Notes: generated by a model not told the origin, from the sequence alone. A stretch of 64,000 nt of DNA from Dermatophilaceae bacterium Sec6.4 (GCA_039636865.1 CP144172.1:2480001-2544000), one strand, 5' to 3'; counted from the stretch's first letter, positions 36,772-46,234 are shown. Numbers and translations: made by a program.

Positions 36772-36901
36772 CTTTTCCAAAATCTGGATAGGTGCTCCTC
36801 TTGCATGAGCCTCTCACGGGTGTTATAAAAAACCTATGGCAATCGCCACAGATCCCCATCCCGGGGGTCTGGGTAACAGGTGAGAGAAAGGAACGATCGA
36901 C
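36772..36901. promoter_or_regulatory. Divergent hspR-hsp20 promoter region
   Basis: The 130-base gap holds both promoters. CTCTTGCATGAG near 36796-36807 is a near-palindrome (10 of 12 positions), reminiscent of half of a HAIR element (CTTGAGT-N7-ACTCAAG) but not a full match. TTATAAAAAACC near 36823-36834 is a -10-like AT-rich patch. GAGAGAAAGGA just before the hsp20 ATG is the ribosome-binding site. Confidence 0.45.
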
Positions 36902-37342
36902 ATGCCTGCGATGCTCATGCGTACAGACCCGTTTCGGGAGCTGGACCGGCTGACCCAACAAGTACTCGGTGCCGCCGGGACTCCCGCGCGCCCCTCGGTG
37001 ATGCCGATGGATGCCTGGCGTGATGGTGACACGTTCCACATCGAGTTCGACCTGCCCGGGGTGGCCCCGGACTGCATCGACCTGGACGTGGAACGCAACG
37101 TGGTCACCGTACGAGCCGAACGCCCAGCGTTGGACAGGGACACCGAAATGCTGGCCGCTGAACGCCCTCGTGGAGTCTTCTCCCGCCAGCTGGTCCTGGG
37201 TGACAACGTGGACACCGAGCGAATCGACGCCAGCTACGACGCGGGAGCGTTGACGTTGACCATTCCGGTTGCGGAAAAAGCAAAGCCCCGCAAGATCCGT
37301 ATCAGTGGCCACGACCACGACCGCACCACGATCAGCGCCTGA
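36902..37342 (+). CDS. Hsp20/alpha-crystallin family small heat-shock protein
   Basis: 146-residue chaperone of the alpha-crystallin type, which holds unfolding proteins. The alpha-crystallin domain runs from about residue 40 to 140 ([14 protein letters not shown] [15 protein letters not shown], then [29 protein letters not shown]). The N-terminus [15 protein letters not shown] is standard for actinobacterial Hsp20. It is divergent from the HspR-like repressor and 20 bases ahead of a small unknown gene. Confidence 0.93.
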   Translation: MPAMLMRTDPFRELDRLTQQVLGAAGTPARPSVMPMDAWRDGDTFHIEFDLPGVAPDCIDLDVERNVVTVRAERPALDRDTEMLAAERPRGVFSRQLVLGDNVDTERIDASYDAGALTLTIPVAEKAKPRKIRISGHDHDRTTISA

Positions 37343-37362
37343 GGGGTTGATGGGGCATCGTG

Positions 37363-37656
37363 ATGGCAACGCCGCTGGCCACCGCCACCGAACCCGAGCC
37401 CGCCGCGGTCGACGAGGTCTTCCTGGAACTCATCCTGGGCGACCCGGACCTGCTGGAGGCGCAGTTCACGGCCATCACCGCTGATGAGGGCACCGGGCAG
37501 CGACCACCCGAAGAGTCACTGGTCGTGAAGGATGTTCCCGGTCGGGGCTGGCCCGCAGTCCTACGGGGCAGCACCAGTGCGGTCCGCCTACCCGCCAGGG
37601 TCGGTGAGCGCATCACCAGGCGGCGTAACAGGCAACGGTCCCCGCCTCAAGCCTGA
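37363..37656 (+). CDS. Small hypothetical protein following hsp20
   Basis: 97 residues, not recognised. The N-terminal half is acidic and helical (VDEVFLELILGDPDLLEAQFTAI), the C-terminal third is basic (RITRRRNRQRS). The pattern F-L-x-x-I-L-x-D-x-x-L-L-x-A-x-F resembles short uncharacterised actinobacterial proteins, but I cannot give a family name. It starts 20 bases after hsp20, at an ATG (a GTG is immediately before it), so it may be part of the heat-shock transcript. Confidence 0.5.
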   Translation: MATPLATATEPEPAAVDEVFLELILGDPDLLEAQFTAITADEGTGQRPPEESLVVKDVPGRGWPAVLRGSTSAVRLPARVGERITRRRNRQRSPPQA

Positions 37657-37868
37657 CCCGCTCCGTTCCGTTCCGCTCCGAAACGTTGATGGAAGGCAGG
37701 TGATCGCATCGATATACGACGTATCCCATTCGTGAACACTGTCGGGCGGCCCGCGCCTGTCAGCCCCGACCCTTTGTCGACCCTCGCATGCACCACACGG
37801 CGACAAACTATCTCGGGGCATTCAGGCCGGGCCGCACCCTCGTTGCGGGCGGCTCGGAGAAGTGCTGG

Positions 37869-38612
37869 TCAGGTGGCGATGGACTGATCGGGGGTGATGG
37901 GGCCGGCGTCGGGCAGGGCACGGGTGTGCACGATCTCCTGCGCGATCTGAACGAGTTTGCGGTTCGTGTCCTGGGAGACGCGGCGTAGGAACGCGAACGC
38001 TTCAGTGTCGCCGATGTTGTACCGCTCCATCAGGATCCCCTCAGCCTGCCCGATCACGGTGCGGCTGATGATGCTCTTGTCACGGTTGTGGATGTCCCTG
38101 CTGTCCGAGACCGCGACCGCCAGATGCGCGGCCAAGCTTTCCGCGATAGTGAAATCGTCACCGGTAAAAGCTCCGGGTCGATCGCAGTACAAGTTCATCG
38201 CTCCGAAAGATCGCTCATGGGTGAACAGCAGCATCGACAGCAACGAGCCCACCCCCAGCTCTTCATGTACCTGGCGGGCCCACTCGGGCCAGCGAGTCTC
38301 CCCAGCCAGGTCGGACACGTAGAGGGATCGGTTCTCAAACCGGGCCACGTCCACGCACGGGCCCTGGCCCAGGTCGTGCTGGACGTCATCAGCCCGCGCC
38401 ACCACACCATCACTCGCCGCGCCCGCACTGATCTTCTTGCCGGACACCAGGGTAATTCCGGCGTGATCACACGCAGGAACCAACGCGACCGCCAGATCCA
38501 CCCCGGCCTGCATTCGCTCCCTCGGGTCGAGCGACTGGTGCAGATCCCGCGGAACATCGACACCGGAACCCGGCAGGGAGGGCTGGGCAGGGCCACGTGC
38601 AGACAGATTCAT
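37869..38612 (-). CDS. GAF and ANTAR domain-containing regulator
   Basis: 247 residues. A GAF sensor domain (about 30-175) contains ITLVSGKKISAGAASDGVV, a DLGQGPCVDV loop and a FGAMNLYCDRPGAF segment. The C-terminal ANTAR domain (about 185-240; IGQAEGILMERYNI then AFAFLRRVSQDTNRKL) binds two-stem RNA elements to block transcription termination. It stands alone on the minus strand. Signal and target RNA are unknown. Actinobacterial GAF-ANTAR proteins of this size often act in stress or developmental control. Confidence 0.88.
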   Translation of the reverse strand: MNLSARGPAQPSLPGSGVDVPRDLHQSLDPRERMQAGVDLAVALVPACDHAGITLVSGKKISAGAASDGVVARADDVQHDLGQGPCVDVARFENRSLYVSDLAGETRWPEWARQVHEELGVGSLLSMLLFTHERSFGAMNLYCDRPGAFTGDDFTIAESLAAHLAVAVSDSRDIHNRDKSIISRTVIGQAEGILMERYNIGDTEAFAFLRRVSQDTNRKLVQIAQEIVHTRALPDAGPITPDQSIAT

Positions 38613-38953
38613 AGCGGATCCGATGCTTCACGCCTAGCCCCCGGTTTCGAGAGAAAGACGAAATGATCGAGAGCCCACTGCCAGACCCGCGTAACCCCCA
38701 GCATCCCACCCGTCGGCACCTACCAGTCGCGTCCGCGGCCCATACCGCCTACCGTGAACAGCACAGGATCTCGGGTATCCGGATATCTAAGGACCTCAGG
38801 CCCCGCCGGTTGACTTCCACAGCCGGTGGGACCACATCCCCTCCTGGCAGCCACTCTGACACGCTGAGTGGCCGGCGAGATGTTCATCAGGTTGGTCCCA
38901 CCGCGGGATGATCAGACGGTGAGCAATCCATTGCGACAGAAGCAAGGTCGGGC
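38613..38953. other. Intergenic stretch between GAF-ANTAR and AI-2E transporter genes
   Basis: About 340 bases with divergent promoters. I see no family-like reading frame; short frames here are proline-arginine-rich and lack ribosome-binding sites. No paired hexaloop hairpins of the ANTAR target type are evident by eye. Confidence 0.4.
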
Positions 38954-40075
38954 ATGACGCGACGAGCTGATGCACCGGACGAGCCCACCCCCGACTTTGA
39001 TGCGGCACCTGCCACTGGCGGGAACGGCGTTCACCCGGCGGCGCAACTAGGACCCCGCCTGAACCGACGCTCGCCGTTCATCATCGGCCTGATGGCAGCG
39101 GCCGGTGTCGTTGTCATCTACTGGTTGGCGTTGGTGCTGGGGTCGATGCGCAGCGAGCTGGTCCTCATCGGATCCGCGTTGTTCATCGCGATGGGCCTGC
39201 AACCGGTGGTGGCGTGGCTCGAGCGCCACCACTTCCGCCGTGGCCTCGCCGTGACGGCGGTGTTCCTGTTCTTCCTCGCCCTGGTCATCGCGTTCCTGGT
39301 CGCGGCAATCCCCCCGATCGTCGCGCAGGCGACCCAGCTCATCAACGACATCCCTTTCTACGTCGCACAGCTGCAGAACAAATCCTCGCTCGCCGGGCGA
39401 CTGAACACCCAGTACAACATCGAGTCCAAGCTCATGTCCGCGGTGAGCGGACCCTCGATGCTGGGCAACGTCGTCGGCATCGGCGAGGCCATTTTCGGGT
39501 ACGTCACCAACCTCGTCCTGCTGACCGTGCTCACGGCATACTTCCTGGTCGACCTGCCCCGCGTGCGACGCCTTCTCTACCGCCTGCTGCCGGCGTCACG
39601 GCGCCCTCGGGCGGTGCTGCTCGGCGACCAGATCATCGAAAAAGTAGGGGCGTACGTACTGGGCAAGGTGATCATCTCGATCGTCACCGCGGTTTCCACC
39701 TACATCTGGTTGGTGATCTTCGGCGTTCCCTACCCGCTGCTACTCAGCGTCCTGGTCGCCCTGCTGGACCTCATCCCCGTGGTCGGTTCGAGCATCGCCG
39801 GGGTGTTCGTGTGCGCAGTTGCGCTTACCGTCTCCATTCCGGTGGCGGTGTACACGGTGGGCTTTTTCCTCGCGCAGCGGGTGATCGAGGACTACGTACT
39901 CATCCCCCGCATCATCGGACGGGTGGTGAAGGTACCGGGGGTGATCACCGTGGTCGCAGTCATCCTGGGTGCAGCGGTCCTGGGCCTGGTCGGCGCGCTC
40001 ATCGCCATCCCGGTCGCCGCTGCGGTGCAGCTCATCATCGAAGAGGTCGTGATTCCCCGGATGGACAAGGAGTAG
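38954..40075 (+). CDS. AI-2E family transporter
   Basis: 373-residue membrane protein of the AI-2E/PerM family, with about seven or eight helices. Seen: a paired hydrophobic start (FIIGLMAAAGVVVIYWLAL), a GLQPVVAWLERH motif, PPIVAQATQLIND, and a C-terminal portion with VALLDLIPVVGSSIAGV and LGAAVLGLVGALIAIPVAA that are family hallmarks. The N-terminal 40 residues are charged and cytoplasmic. Members are now thought to be permeases or Na+/H+-like antiporters; AI-2 export is not general. Its substrate is unknown. Confidence 0.88.
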   Translation: MTRRADAPDEPTPDFDAAPATGGNGVHPAAQLGPRLNRRSPFIIGLMAAAGVVVIYWLALVLGSMRSELVLIGSALFIAMGLQPVVAWLERHHFRRGLAVTAVFLFFLALVIAFLVAAIPPIVAQATQLINDIPFYVAQLQNKSSLAGRLNTQYNIESKLMSAVSGPSMLGNVVGIGEAIFGYVTNLVLLTVLTAYFLVDLPRVRRLLYRLLPASRRPRAVLLGDQIIEKVGAYVLGKVIISIVTAVSTYIWLVIFGVPYPLLLSVLVALLDLIPVVGSSIAGVFVCAVALTVSIPVAVYTVGFFLAQRVIEDYVLIPRIIGRVVKVPGVITVVAVILGAAVLGLVGALIAIPVAAAVQLIIEEVVIPRMDKE

Positions 40076-40169
40076 TAGCGCACCGGGCGCAGGCGGATCC
40101 CCGCGCGGCAGTGGGCCACCAGGCCGGCGAAGTGTGTAGGACCCGGTCTCTGGTGGGGGCCCGGTCGGG

Positions 40170-40958
40170 TCAGTTGAGGCTGAACGCGCTGTGCATCGCT
40201 ACGTAGACCGCAACGACGATGAGCAGCCCGGCGAACGCCCGACTGAGCGCGAGGTTGGAAACCCGGTTGGCGACCCGGGTGCCGAGCAGAGACCCGGTGA
40301 TCGCGGCCACCGTGAAGGGAACGATCACCGACCAGTCGAAGGTTGCGTGACCGGCCCGGGCGGCCAGGGCAGCGGCTGAGTTCAGGGCGATGATCAACAG
40401 TGAGGTACCGACCGCGACGGGCATGGTGAAGCCCAGCATCATGACCAGGGCGGGCACGATGATGAATCCACCGCCGACGCCGAGGAACCCGGTCAGGAAC
40501 CCGACCAGCAGGCCGGCGAAGATGAACTTCGCAACACCGGCGGGGCTCATCCCCTTTCGAACCCCCGACATCTTGCTCTCATCGGGCGACCTGGGGCCGG
40601 TCGCACGGCGCAGCATGCCGGCTGCTGCGAGCAGCATCAACGCAGCGAACGCGAGGAGTAGCAGGTTGGGGTCGACCTGCCGGTTCAGGGCGGTGCCGAC
40701 CAGGGATGCGGCGATACCGGTGATCCCGAAGGTGATTCCGGTCGCCCAGCGCACATGGGCGGATCGGGCGTGTCCGAACGCGCCGATCAGCGCGGTGATA
40801 CCGACGATGACCAGACTGGCGGTGGTGGCTGCACGGGCCGGCTCACCCAGCACGTACACCAGCGCCGGGACGGTCAGGATCGAACCGCCGCCGCCGAGGG
40901 CGCCGAGGCTGATACCGATCAGCAGACCCAGCAGTACCGAGCCACCCAGGATCAGCAC
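40170..40958 (-). CDS. TauE/SafE (TSUP) family transporter
   Basis: 262-residue membrane protein with about seven to eight helices. Two related halves are visible, each beginning with a G-x-G-G-G loop: LGALGGGGSILTVPALVYVLG at the start and LGVGGGFIIVPALVMMLG near 160. TSUP proteins export or import sulfite, thiosulfate or sulfonates. It lies 12 bases downstream of a cysteine-rich small gene and of a persulfide dioxygenase-rhodanese fusion on the same strand. Sulfite (the dioxygenase product) export is the likely role. Confidence 0.88.
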   Translation of the reverse strand: MLILGGSVLLGLLIGISLGALGGGGSILTVPALVYVLGEPARAATTASLVIVGITALIGAFGHARSAHVRWATGITFGITGIAASLVGTALNRQVDPNLLLLAFAALMLLAAAGMLRRATGPRSPDESKMSGVRKGMSPAGVAKFIFAGLLVGFLTGFLGVGGGFIIVPALVMMLGFTMPVAVGTSLLIIALNSAAALAARAGHATFDWSVIVPFTVAAITGSLLGTRVANRVSNLALSRAFAGLLIVVAVYVAMHSAFSLN

Positions 40959-40970
40959 CGGTCATGGGCC

Positions 40971-41144
40971 TTAGCCACGGCCGAACAATCGGCTCAGGAA
41001 CGATCCCTGCCGGCTGCTCGGCGCGGTCGGGTGCCCGGGGCACCGGTCAGCGCGAGGAACGCGGCCCATGACCTGGTCCACGTGCTGACCGCAGCCGGCC
41101 CAGGTGGTCTTGCCGCAGATCTTGCAGGTAATGGCACGACACAT
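40971..41144 (-). CDS. 57-residue cysteine-rich (CxxC) protein
   Basis: Translation of the minus strand from the ATG at 41144 gives 57 residues with Cys2, Cys7, Cys10, Cys18, and Cys35 plus His21 and His38 (CxxC at 7-10; RCPGHP near the end). This is a recurrent but uncharacterised small protein type; the cysteines suggest zinc binding or thiol chemistry. It lies 43 bases after the dioxygenase-rhodanese gene and 12 bases before the TauE gene, in the same operon, which implies a link to sulfane sulfur. The C-terminal FLSRLFGRG is basic/hydrophobic. Confidence 0.75.
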   Translation of the reverse strand: MCRAITCKICGKTTWAGCGQHVDQVMGRVPRADRCPGHPTAPSSRQGSFLSRLFGRG

Positions 41145-41187
41145 AGGTGTTTCTCCGAATCAGTCGATGGTGCTGTGGGGTGAGTAG

Positions 41188-42582
41188 TCAGGAGGTGAGC
41201 GGGAGTCCGCTGGTGGTGGCGTGCTCATCGAAGCTGTCGTCGATGAGCACGACGGGCAGGTCGTGGGCAGCCAGGACCGAGGCGGCGATCGACGCGCGGT
41301 AACCGCTGGCGCAGTGCACCCATACTTCCCCGCGCGGTACCTGGTCCAGGTGGCCCAGCAGTTCGTGCAGCGGGATGTTGAGAGCGCCCTCGATGTGGCT
41401 GGTGGCGAACTCGGCGGAGCGCCGAACGTCCAGGACCGGCACCGTGCGGTGGTGGCGCACCTGGGCCAGGTCGGCGAACTGCGCGCGGTGGAAGGAACCC
41501 AACGATTCAGTGGTCCAGTCGCGGGGCTCCCCGGTAGCGGCGCCGTCCAGGCGGTCGATGCCGATACGGGTCAGCTCACGTTGGGCCTGCGCGACCTGCT
41601 CGGGGTTGTCACCCAGCAGGGTCAGCGGGGTATCCCACGGGATCAACCACCCCAGGTACGTCGCGAACTGACCCTCGACACCGACGTTCAGGGTGCCGCT
41701 CACGTGCCCGGCAGCGAACGCGGTCCGGTTGCGTAGATCCACGATCCACTCCCGGTCAGCGATCCGGTGCGCCAGGGTCGCGGCATCGACAATCTGCGGG
41801 GTGTCGAGGTTCGGTGCGGTGGGGCCGGCGGCGTTGCCCGGTGACATGTGTACGTAGTAGGCCGGGTAGTCCCCCAATCCGGCGAGAATGTCCTGCGCCC
41901 AGTGCTGCTCGTCCTGGATCAACGCCGGGTTGATGTCCTTCTCGGCGCCGATCGTTGAGTCCGTGGCGCCCCCGGTCGAACCAGCCGAGCAGAACGAGCC
42001 GAACCCGTGGGTGGGTAGCACCTGCGTCTGATCGGGCAACTCCGTCGCCAGGCGGTGCACCGAGGCGAACTGATGATGCAAGAGGTCCTGGGTGTGGTCC
42101 TGCCCGAGCAGATCAGGGCGCCCGGTCGCGCCGAACAGCAACGACCCGCCGGTGAATACCCCGACTGTCTCCGCTCCTTCGAAGCCCTGGGGACCAACGG
42201 CCTCCAAGGCATACGACAGATGGGTGAAGGTGTGACCAGGAGTAGCGATCACCCGTACCCGCATCGTCGCTGACACCTGCACCACGTCACCATCGCGGAC
42301 CGGAACCCGATCGAAGGAAACCTCGTCGTCGGCGTTCACGTAGTAGCCCGCTCCAGTGACGTGCGACAGAGCCAGGCCACCGGTCAGATAGTCGTTATGC
42401 AGATGCGTCTCGAAAACGTGCGTGATCCGCACCCCATGCTCAGTCGCCAGATCAAGCATCCGGTCGATATCACGCTGCGGATCAATCACCACCGCCACCG
42501 TCCCGTCGTGCACCAGGTAGGAGCGATCACCCAAGGTTGGCGTCTCCACGGTCAGCACCATCGGTTGTTTCGAGGTCGTCAT
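41188..42582 (-). CDS. Persulfide dioxygenase-rhodanese fusion protein (MBL fold)
   Basis: 464 residues. An N-terminal metallo-beta-lactamase domain has the metal ligands His60, His62 and Asp64 (THLHND) and TPGHTFTH near 115, as in ETHE1-type persulfide dioxygenases that oxidise glutathione or other persulfides to sulfite. Two rhodanese domains follow: the first lacks the active cysteine, the second has Cys424 in HCASGYR. The ATG at 42582 has a GAAGGA site upstream. Divergent from the repressor side, it follows two CstR-type operators. It is likely the head of a minus-strand operon with the cysteine-rich protein and TauE exporter. Confidence 0.92.
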   Translation of the reverse strand: MTTSKQPMVLTVETPTLGDRSYLVHDGTVAVVIDPQRDIDRMLDLATEHGVRITHVFETHLHNDYLTGGLALSHVTGAGYYVNADDEVSFDRVPVRDGDVVQVSATMRVRVIATPGHTFTHLSYALEAVGPQGFEGAETVGVFTGGSLLFGATGRPDLLGQDHTQDLLHHQFASVHRLATELPDQTQVLPTHGFGSFCSAGSTGGATDSTIGAEKDINPALIQDEQHWAQDILAGLGDYPAYYVHMSPGNAAGPTAPNLDTPQIVDAATLAHRIADREWIVDLRNRTAFAAGHVSGTLNVGVEGQFATYLGWLIPWDTPLTLLGDNPEQVAQAQRELTRIGIDRLDGAATGEPRDWTTESLGSFHRAQFADLAQVRHHRTVPVLDVRRSAEFATSHIEGALNIPLHELLGHLDQVPRGEVWVHCASGYRASIAASVLAAHDLPVVLIDDSFDEHATTSGLPLTS

Positions 42583-42653
42583 CACAGATTCCTTCTCGTC
42601 CGGCACAGCTTCGGCCGGACTGAGTCGGCGGTCTCACTTTCGCGAGGGATCAA

Positions 42654-42669
42654 ATACCCATGGGGGTAT
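42654..42669. promoter_or_regulatory. CstR/CsoR-type operator 1
   Basis: ATACCCATGGGGGTAT: arms ATACCC and GGGTAT are perfect inverted complements around 4 bases, the classical GC-rich box of CsoR-superfamily repressors. It lies between the divergent persulfide dioxygenase and repressor-side genes, 72 bases upstream of the former's start. Confidence 0.8.
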
Positions 42670-42686
42670 GTTCAGAGTAGCCTCAA

Positions 42687-42702
42687 ATACCGCCAGGGGT
42701 AT
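42687..42702. promoter_or_regulatory. CstR/CsoR-type operator 2
   Basis: ATACCGCCAGGGGTAT is the same box with one arm mismatch (ATACCG / GGGTAT), 33 bases from operator 1 and about 33 bases before the ATG of the DUF302 remnant. Two boxes in one divergent intergenic region suggest control of both directions by the same repressor. Confidence 0.75.
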
Positions 42703-42734
42703 ACCTACCGGATCGTCGACCAATAAGGAACGCC

Positions 42735-43283
<549 letters not shown>

Positions 43284-43321
43284 CACCCCACCGCGCACGT
43301 GGCTGCCTGCGGAACGCTCCG

Positions 43322-45040
43322 ATGGGCGACCGGGGTGCATCGCAACCATGGGTCCGGCGCCCGCTGCCCATCCTGTTGCGACGATCCCGCGAATCAGCTC
43401 AGCGACTGCTGGCCCAAGCGAGTTCCGCGCGGTTGGATGAGGGCATGGATGTTGCTGACTGGTTTTTGAGCGCGGCCGAGCGCGGCAATCCCGCCACCCG
43501 CCTGGACTCTCGCCACGACGATGGGCGAGCGTGGACCTCGGGTAATGAGGTCCTTCCCTTGGTGCACGGAGTGACCTACTTCGCTCAGTTGCTGAGGTGT
43601 CTGTGCGAACTTCGCGCAGGGGACCTGGTGTTGTTCACTGACTGGCGCGGTGATCCCGACCAGCACCTGGATGAGTCGGGCGCACAGGTCACGACCGCGT
43701 TGTGTGACGCCGCCAGCCGGGGCGTGGTGGTGAAGGGGCTGATCTGGCGTTCGCACCTGGACAAACTCTCCTTCAGTGAGCAGCAGAACCGTCATCTCGG
43801 TGAGGAGATCGAGGCGGCCGGTGGTCAGTGCCTGCTGGACCAGCGGGTCCGTCCGGGCGCCTCCCACCATCAGAAGTTCGTCGTCATGCGTCACCCCGGT
43901 CGCCCCGAACTGGACGTCGCGTTCGTCGGAGGTATCGACTTGTGTCACAGCAGGCGCGATGACGCCGCACATGCCGGTGATCCACAAAAGCAGCCGATGG
44001 CTGAGGTCTACGGGCACCGTCCCCCGTGGCACGACATCCAGGTAATGGTCCAAGGTCCGGCAGTAGCCGATGTCGAGGCCACGTTCCGGGAGCGGTGGCA
44101 GGACCCTGCGCCGCTGAGTCGTAACCCGATCAACCTGCTCAGCGAACGGCTGCGTCATGATGACCACACCGCCGATCCGCTGCCGGATCAACTGCCCGAC
44201 CCTGCGCCGAGGGGAAGCGCCTACGTGCAGGTAGTACGCACCTACGGCAACCGGCATCCCGGGTACCCGTTCGCCCCGCACGGTGAGCGCAGCGTGGCCC
44301 GCGCGTACTCCAAAGTGATCCAGCGCGCCGAGCGGCTGATCTACCTCGAAGACCAGTACCTGTGGAACACCGACATCGTGGCGTGCTTCGCCGACGCGTT
44401 ACGTACCTCGCCTGCACTACAACTCATCGCGGTCATTCCCCACCACCCCGATCAGGACGGGCGATTCTCACTGCCACCAAACCTCGTCGGACGACAGGCA
44501 GCGTTGGACCTGCTGCACGCCGCGGGACCAGGGCGAGTGGCCGTCTACGGGGTGGAGAACCCCGCGAGCACACCGGTCTACGTGCACGCCAAAGTGTGTG
44601 TGGTCGATGACGTCTGGGCAGCGGTCGGGTCGGACAACATCAACCGCCGCTCCTGGACGCACGACTCAGAAATCGCGTGCGCAGTCCTGGACGACGCGCA
44701 TGGCCCACGCGAACCACAGATCATCGACCGTTTCGGCTCCGGCGCGCGTACGTTCGCCCGCGAGCTGCGTTTGGAACTGGGCCGCGAGCACCTGGACCTC
44801 GACACCGACACCGCGTTGATCGATCCCGCCCGCGCATTCGAGACATTCGCGGCCAGCGCTACCCGCCTGCAGGCATGGCATGACGGCGGACGCAGCGGGC
44901 AACGACCACCGGGCAGATTGCGGCCCTACCAACAGCCACGGTTGTCGCGCCGAACCCTGGCCTGGGCAACCCCGCTCTACCGGATCATCTACGACCCGGA
45001 CGGGCGCCCACTAGGCATGCGTTACACCCACTGTTTCTGA
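43322..45040 (+). CDS. Phospholipase D family protein
   Basis: 572 residues with two HKD motifs: His183-x-Lys185 (HHQKFVV) and His422-x-Lys424 (VHAKVCVVDD, followed by GSDN). This is the arrangement of phospholipase D and cardiolipin synthase-like enzymes that cleave or transfer phosphodiesters. There is no signal peptide. The start is uncertain: the ATG at 43322 lies after the repressor stop and is chosen because extending further upstream would overlap the repressor. An ATG at 43445 is possible. A perfect hairpin follows its stop. A link to the persulfide operon is not shown. Confidence 0.85.
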   Translation: MGDRGASQPWVRRPLPILLRRSRESAQRLLAQASSARLDEGMDVADWFLSAAERGNPATRLDSRHDDGRAWTSGNEVLPLVHGVTYFAQLLRCLCELRAGDLVLFTDWRGDPDQHLDESGAQVTTALCDAASRGVVVKGLIWRSHLDKLSFSEQQNRHLGEEIEAAGGQCLLDQRVRPGASHHQKFVVMRHPGRPELDVAFVGGIDLCHSRRDDAAHAGDPQKQPMAEVYGHRPPWHDIQVMVQGPAVADVEATFRERWQDPAPLSRNPINLLSERLRHDDHTADPLPDQLPDPAPRGSAYVQVVRTYGNRHPGYPFAPHGERSVARAYSKVIQRAERLIYLEDQYLWNTDIVACFADALRTSPALQLIAVIPHHPDQDGRFSLPPNLVGRQAALDLLHAAGPGRVAVYGVENPASTPVYVHAKVCVVDDVWAAVGSDNINRRSWTHDSEIACAVLDDAHGPREPQIIDRFGSGARTFARELRLELGREHLDLDTDTALIDPARAFETFAASATRLQAWHDGGRSGQRPPGRLRPYQQPRLSRRTLAWATPLYRIIYDPDGRPLGMRYTHCF

Positions 45041-45152
45041 TTGACAACGGGGGATTTCGAGGCGCTTCGTGAGTTCTGCGGATCAGGCTTTGAACACCGC
45101 GGAGTCTGTTCAGTCCGTTGTGGAGTGGCCCCGTAACGGGTTGCTGCACAAC

Positions 45153-45189
45153 ACGATCCGCTGTGACCGCGATGGTCACAGCGGATCGT
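45153..45189. terminator. Perfect hairpin after the phospholipase D gene
   Basis: Arms of 16 bases (ACGATCCGCTGTGACC and complement) with a GCGAT loop, about 113 bases after the phospholipase D stop and 25 bases before the end of the next, convergent gene. A bidirectional terminator is the natural reading. Confidence 0.75.
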
Positions 45190-45213
45190 CTTGCTCCAGT
45201 GCTGGTTACCGGG

Positions 45214-45360
45214 CTAGTAGATGCGGCGTCGAGATCCACCGATGGGGACCAAGTTGATCACCACGCCGACCACGAGCAGCACGATGCCGATCCACAGCAG
45301 GACGTGCAGGCTGGCGACCAGTAGGGCCAGGATTATAAGAATGATTCCGAGAACAACCAT
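45214..45360 (-). CDS. Small two-helix membrane protein
   Basis: 48 residues, mainly two hydrophobic helices (MVVLGIILIILALLVASL and LLWIGIVLLVVGVVINLV) with a basic tail GSRRRIY. The ATG at 45360 has an AGGAG site six bases before it; longer in-frame starts lack one. The pattern matches small actinobacterial DUF6131-like membrane proteins, a family name I give with caution. It precedes the next minus-strand gene in neither coupling nor overlap. Function unknown. Confidence 0.7.
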   Translation of the reverse strand: MVVLGIILIILALLVASLHVLLWIGIVLLVVGVVINLVPIGGSRRRIY

Positions 45361-45439
45361 GGTGACTCCTTTGATGTTGTGAAACGGTGGTGTTGCGGTG
45401 GGTCTTTCGAACTCATCAGTCAAGCAGCCAACTGGTTAC

Positions 45440-46234
45440 TCAAGCAATGGGCACGGTGTGGTCCACCCGTCGGTGGTAACGCATCCCAGCCAGTCCGCCC
45501 AGGATCGCCCCGATCAGGGCAGCGACGGCGACAACGAGCAGGGCGATGATCCCGGCGGTGGTCAAGGTGCCTTCGCGGACCGGAATACGGGGAAAGATGT
45601 TCAGGGTGGCCGACACGTTGTATTTCTGCCCGGCTGCTGCCGCCAGCACCGCGAGCACGACAGCGATGACCAGGGTCCATACCCATACAGCGACGCCCTG
45701 GCTGATGCCGTTGAAGCGGGCCATCCGGCCGGCGACGTACCCACCGCAGTAGTAGGACACCAGCACGATCACCAACAACACGATCGCCCCCACGATCCCC
45801 ACGGTGTTGGAGCTGCTCGTCCCACCATCAGCGGCCTTCGTGATGTCGTTGCTGCCGACTCCGACCGCAGCGCCGGCAGCCGCGAGCAGCGCGGTCAGCA
45901 GAACCGCCATTCCCGTGGCGGTCAACCACCCGAAGAACGCAGACCCGACCTTGACACCCCCATGCCGGTCCTTCTGGACCTGGGTCACTGCCTCGGGATC
46001 GACCAGTACACGCTCATCGTCGGCAGCCACCACCCGATCCGATCCACGGCGATCAACCTCGACCCGCTCGTTGCGGGTGTCGCGGATGCGTTCCTCTTCA
46101 GGGGTGCCCGTGGTGGGGTCTGCATCTCTGCCCTGGCGCCACGGCGTCCCCGGCTGTGAACGGTCGCCATCTTCAGCGACGGACTCGTCGAAGGGGCGAG
46201 CCCCGCCCGCACCGTCGTTGTTGTTGGTAACCAC
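45440..46234 (-). CDS. Membrane protein with acidic cytoplasmic N-terminus
   Basis: 264 residues, unrecognised. The N-terminal 110 residues are hydrophilic and charged (GDRSQPGTPWRQGRDAD, then RVEVDRRGSDRVVAADDERV). Four membrane helices follow: about 122-145, 165-190, 200-225 and 240-262. The GTG at 46234 is chosen because a GGAG ribosome-binding site lies eight bases upstream. It is divergent from a LuxR-type regulator, sharing the 127-base promoter region, and may be its target. No signal peptide or enzyme motif is seen. Confidence 0.7.
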   Translation of the reverse strand: MVTNNNDGAGGARPFDESVAEDGDRSQPGTPWRQGRDADPTTGTPEEERIRDTRNERVEVDRRGSDRVVAADDERVLVDPEAVTQVQKDRHGGVKVGSAFFGWLTATGMAVLLTALLAAAGAAVGVGSNDITKAADGGTSSSNTVGIVGAIVLLVIVLVSYYCGGYVAGRMARFNGISQGVAVWVWTLVIAVVLAVLAAAAGQKYNVSATLNIFPRIPVREGTLTTAGIIALLVVAVAALIGAILGGLAGMRYHRRVDHTVPIA

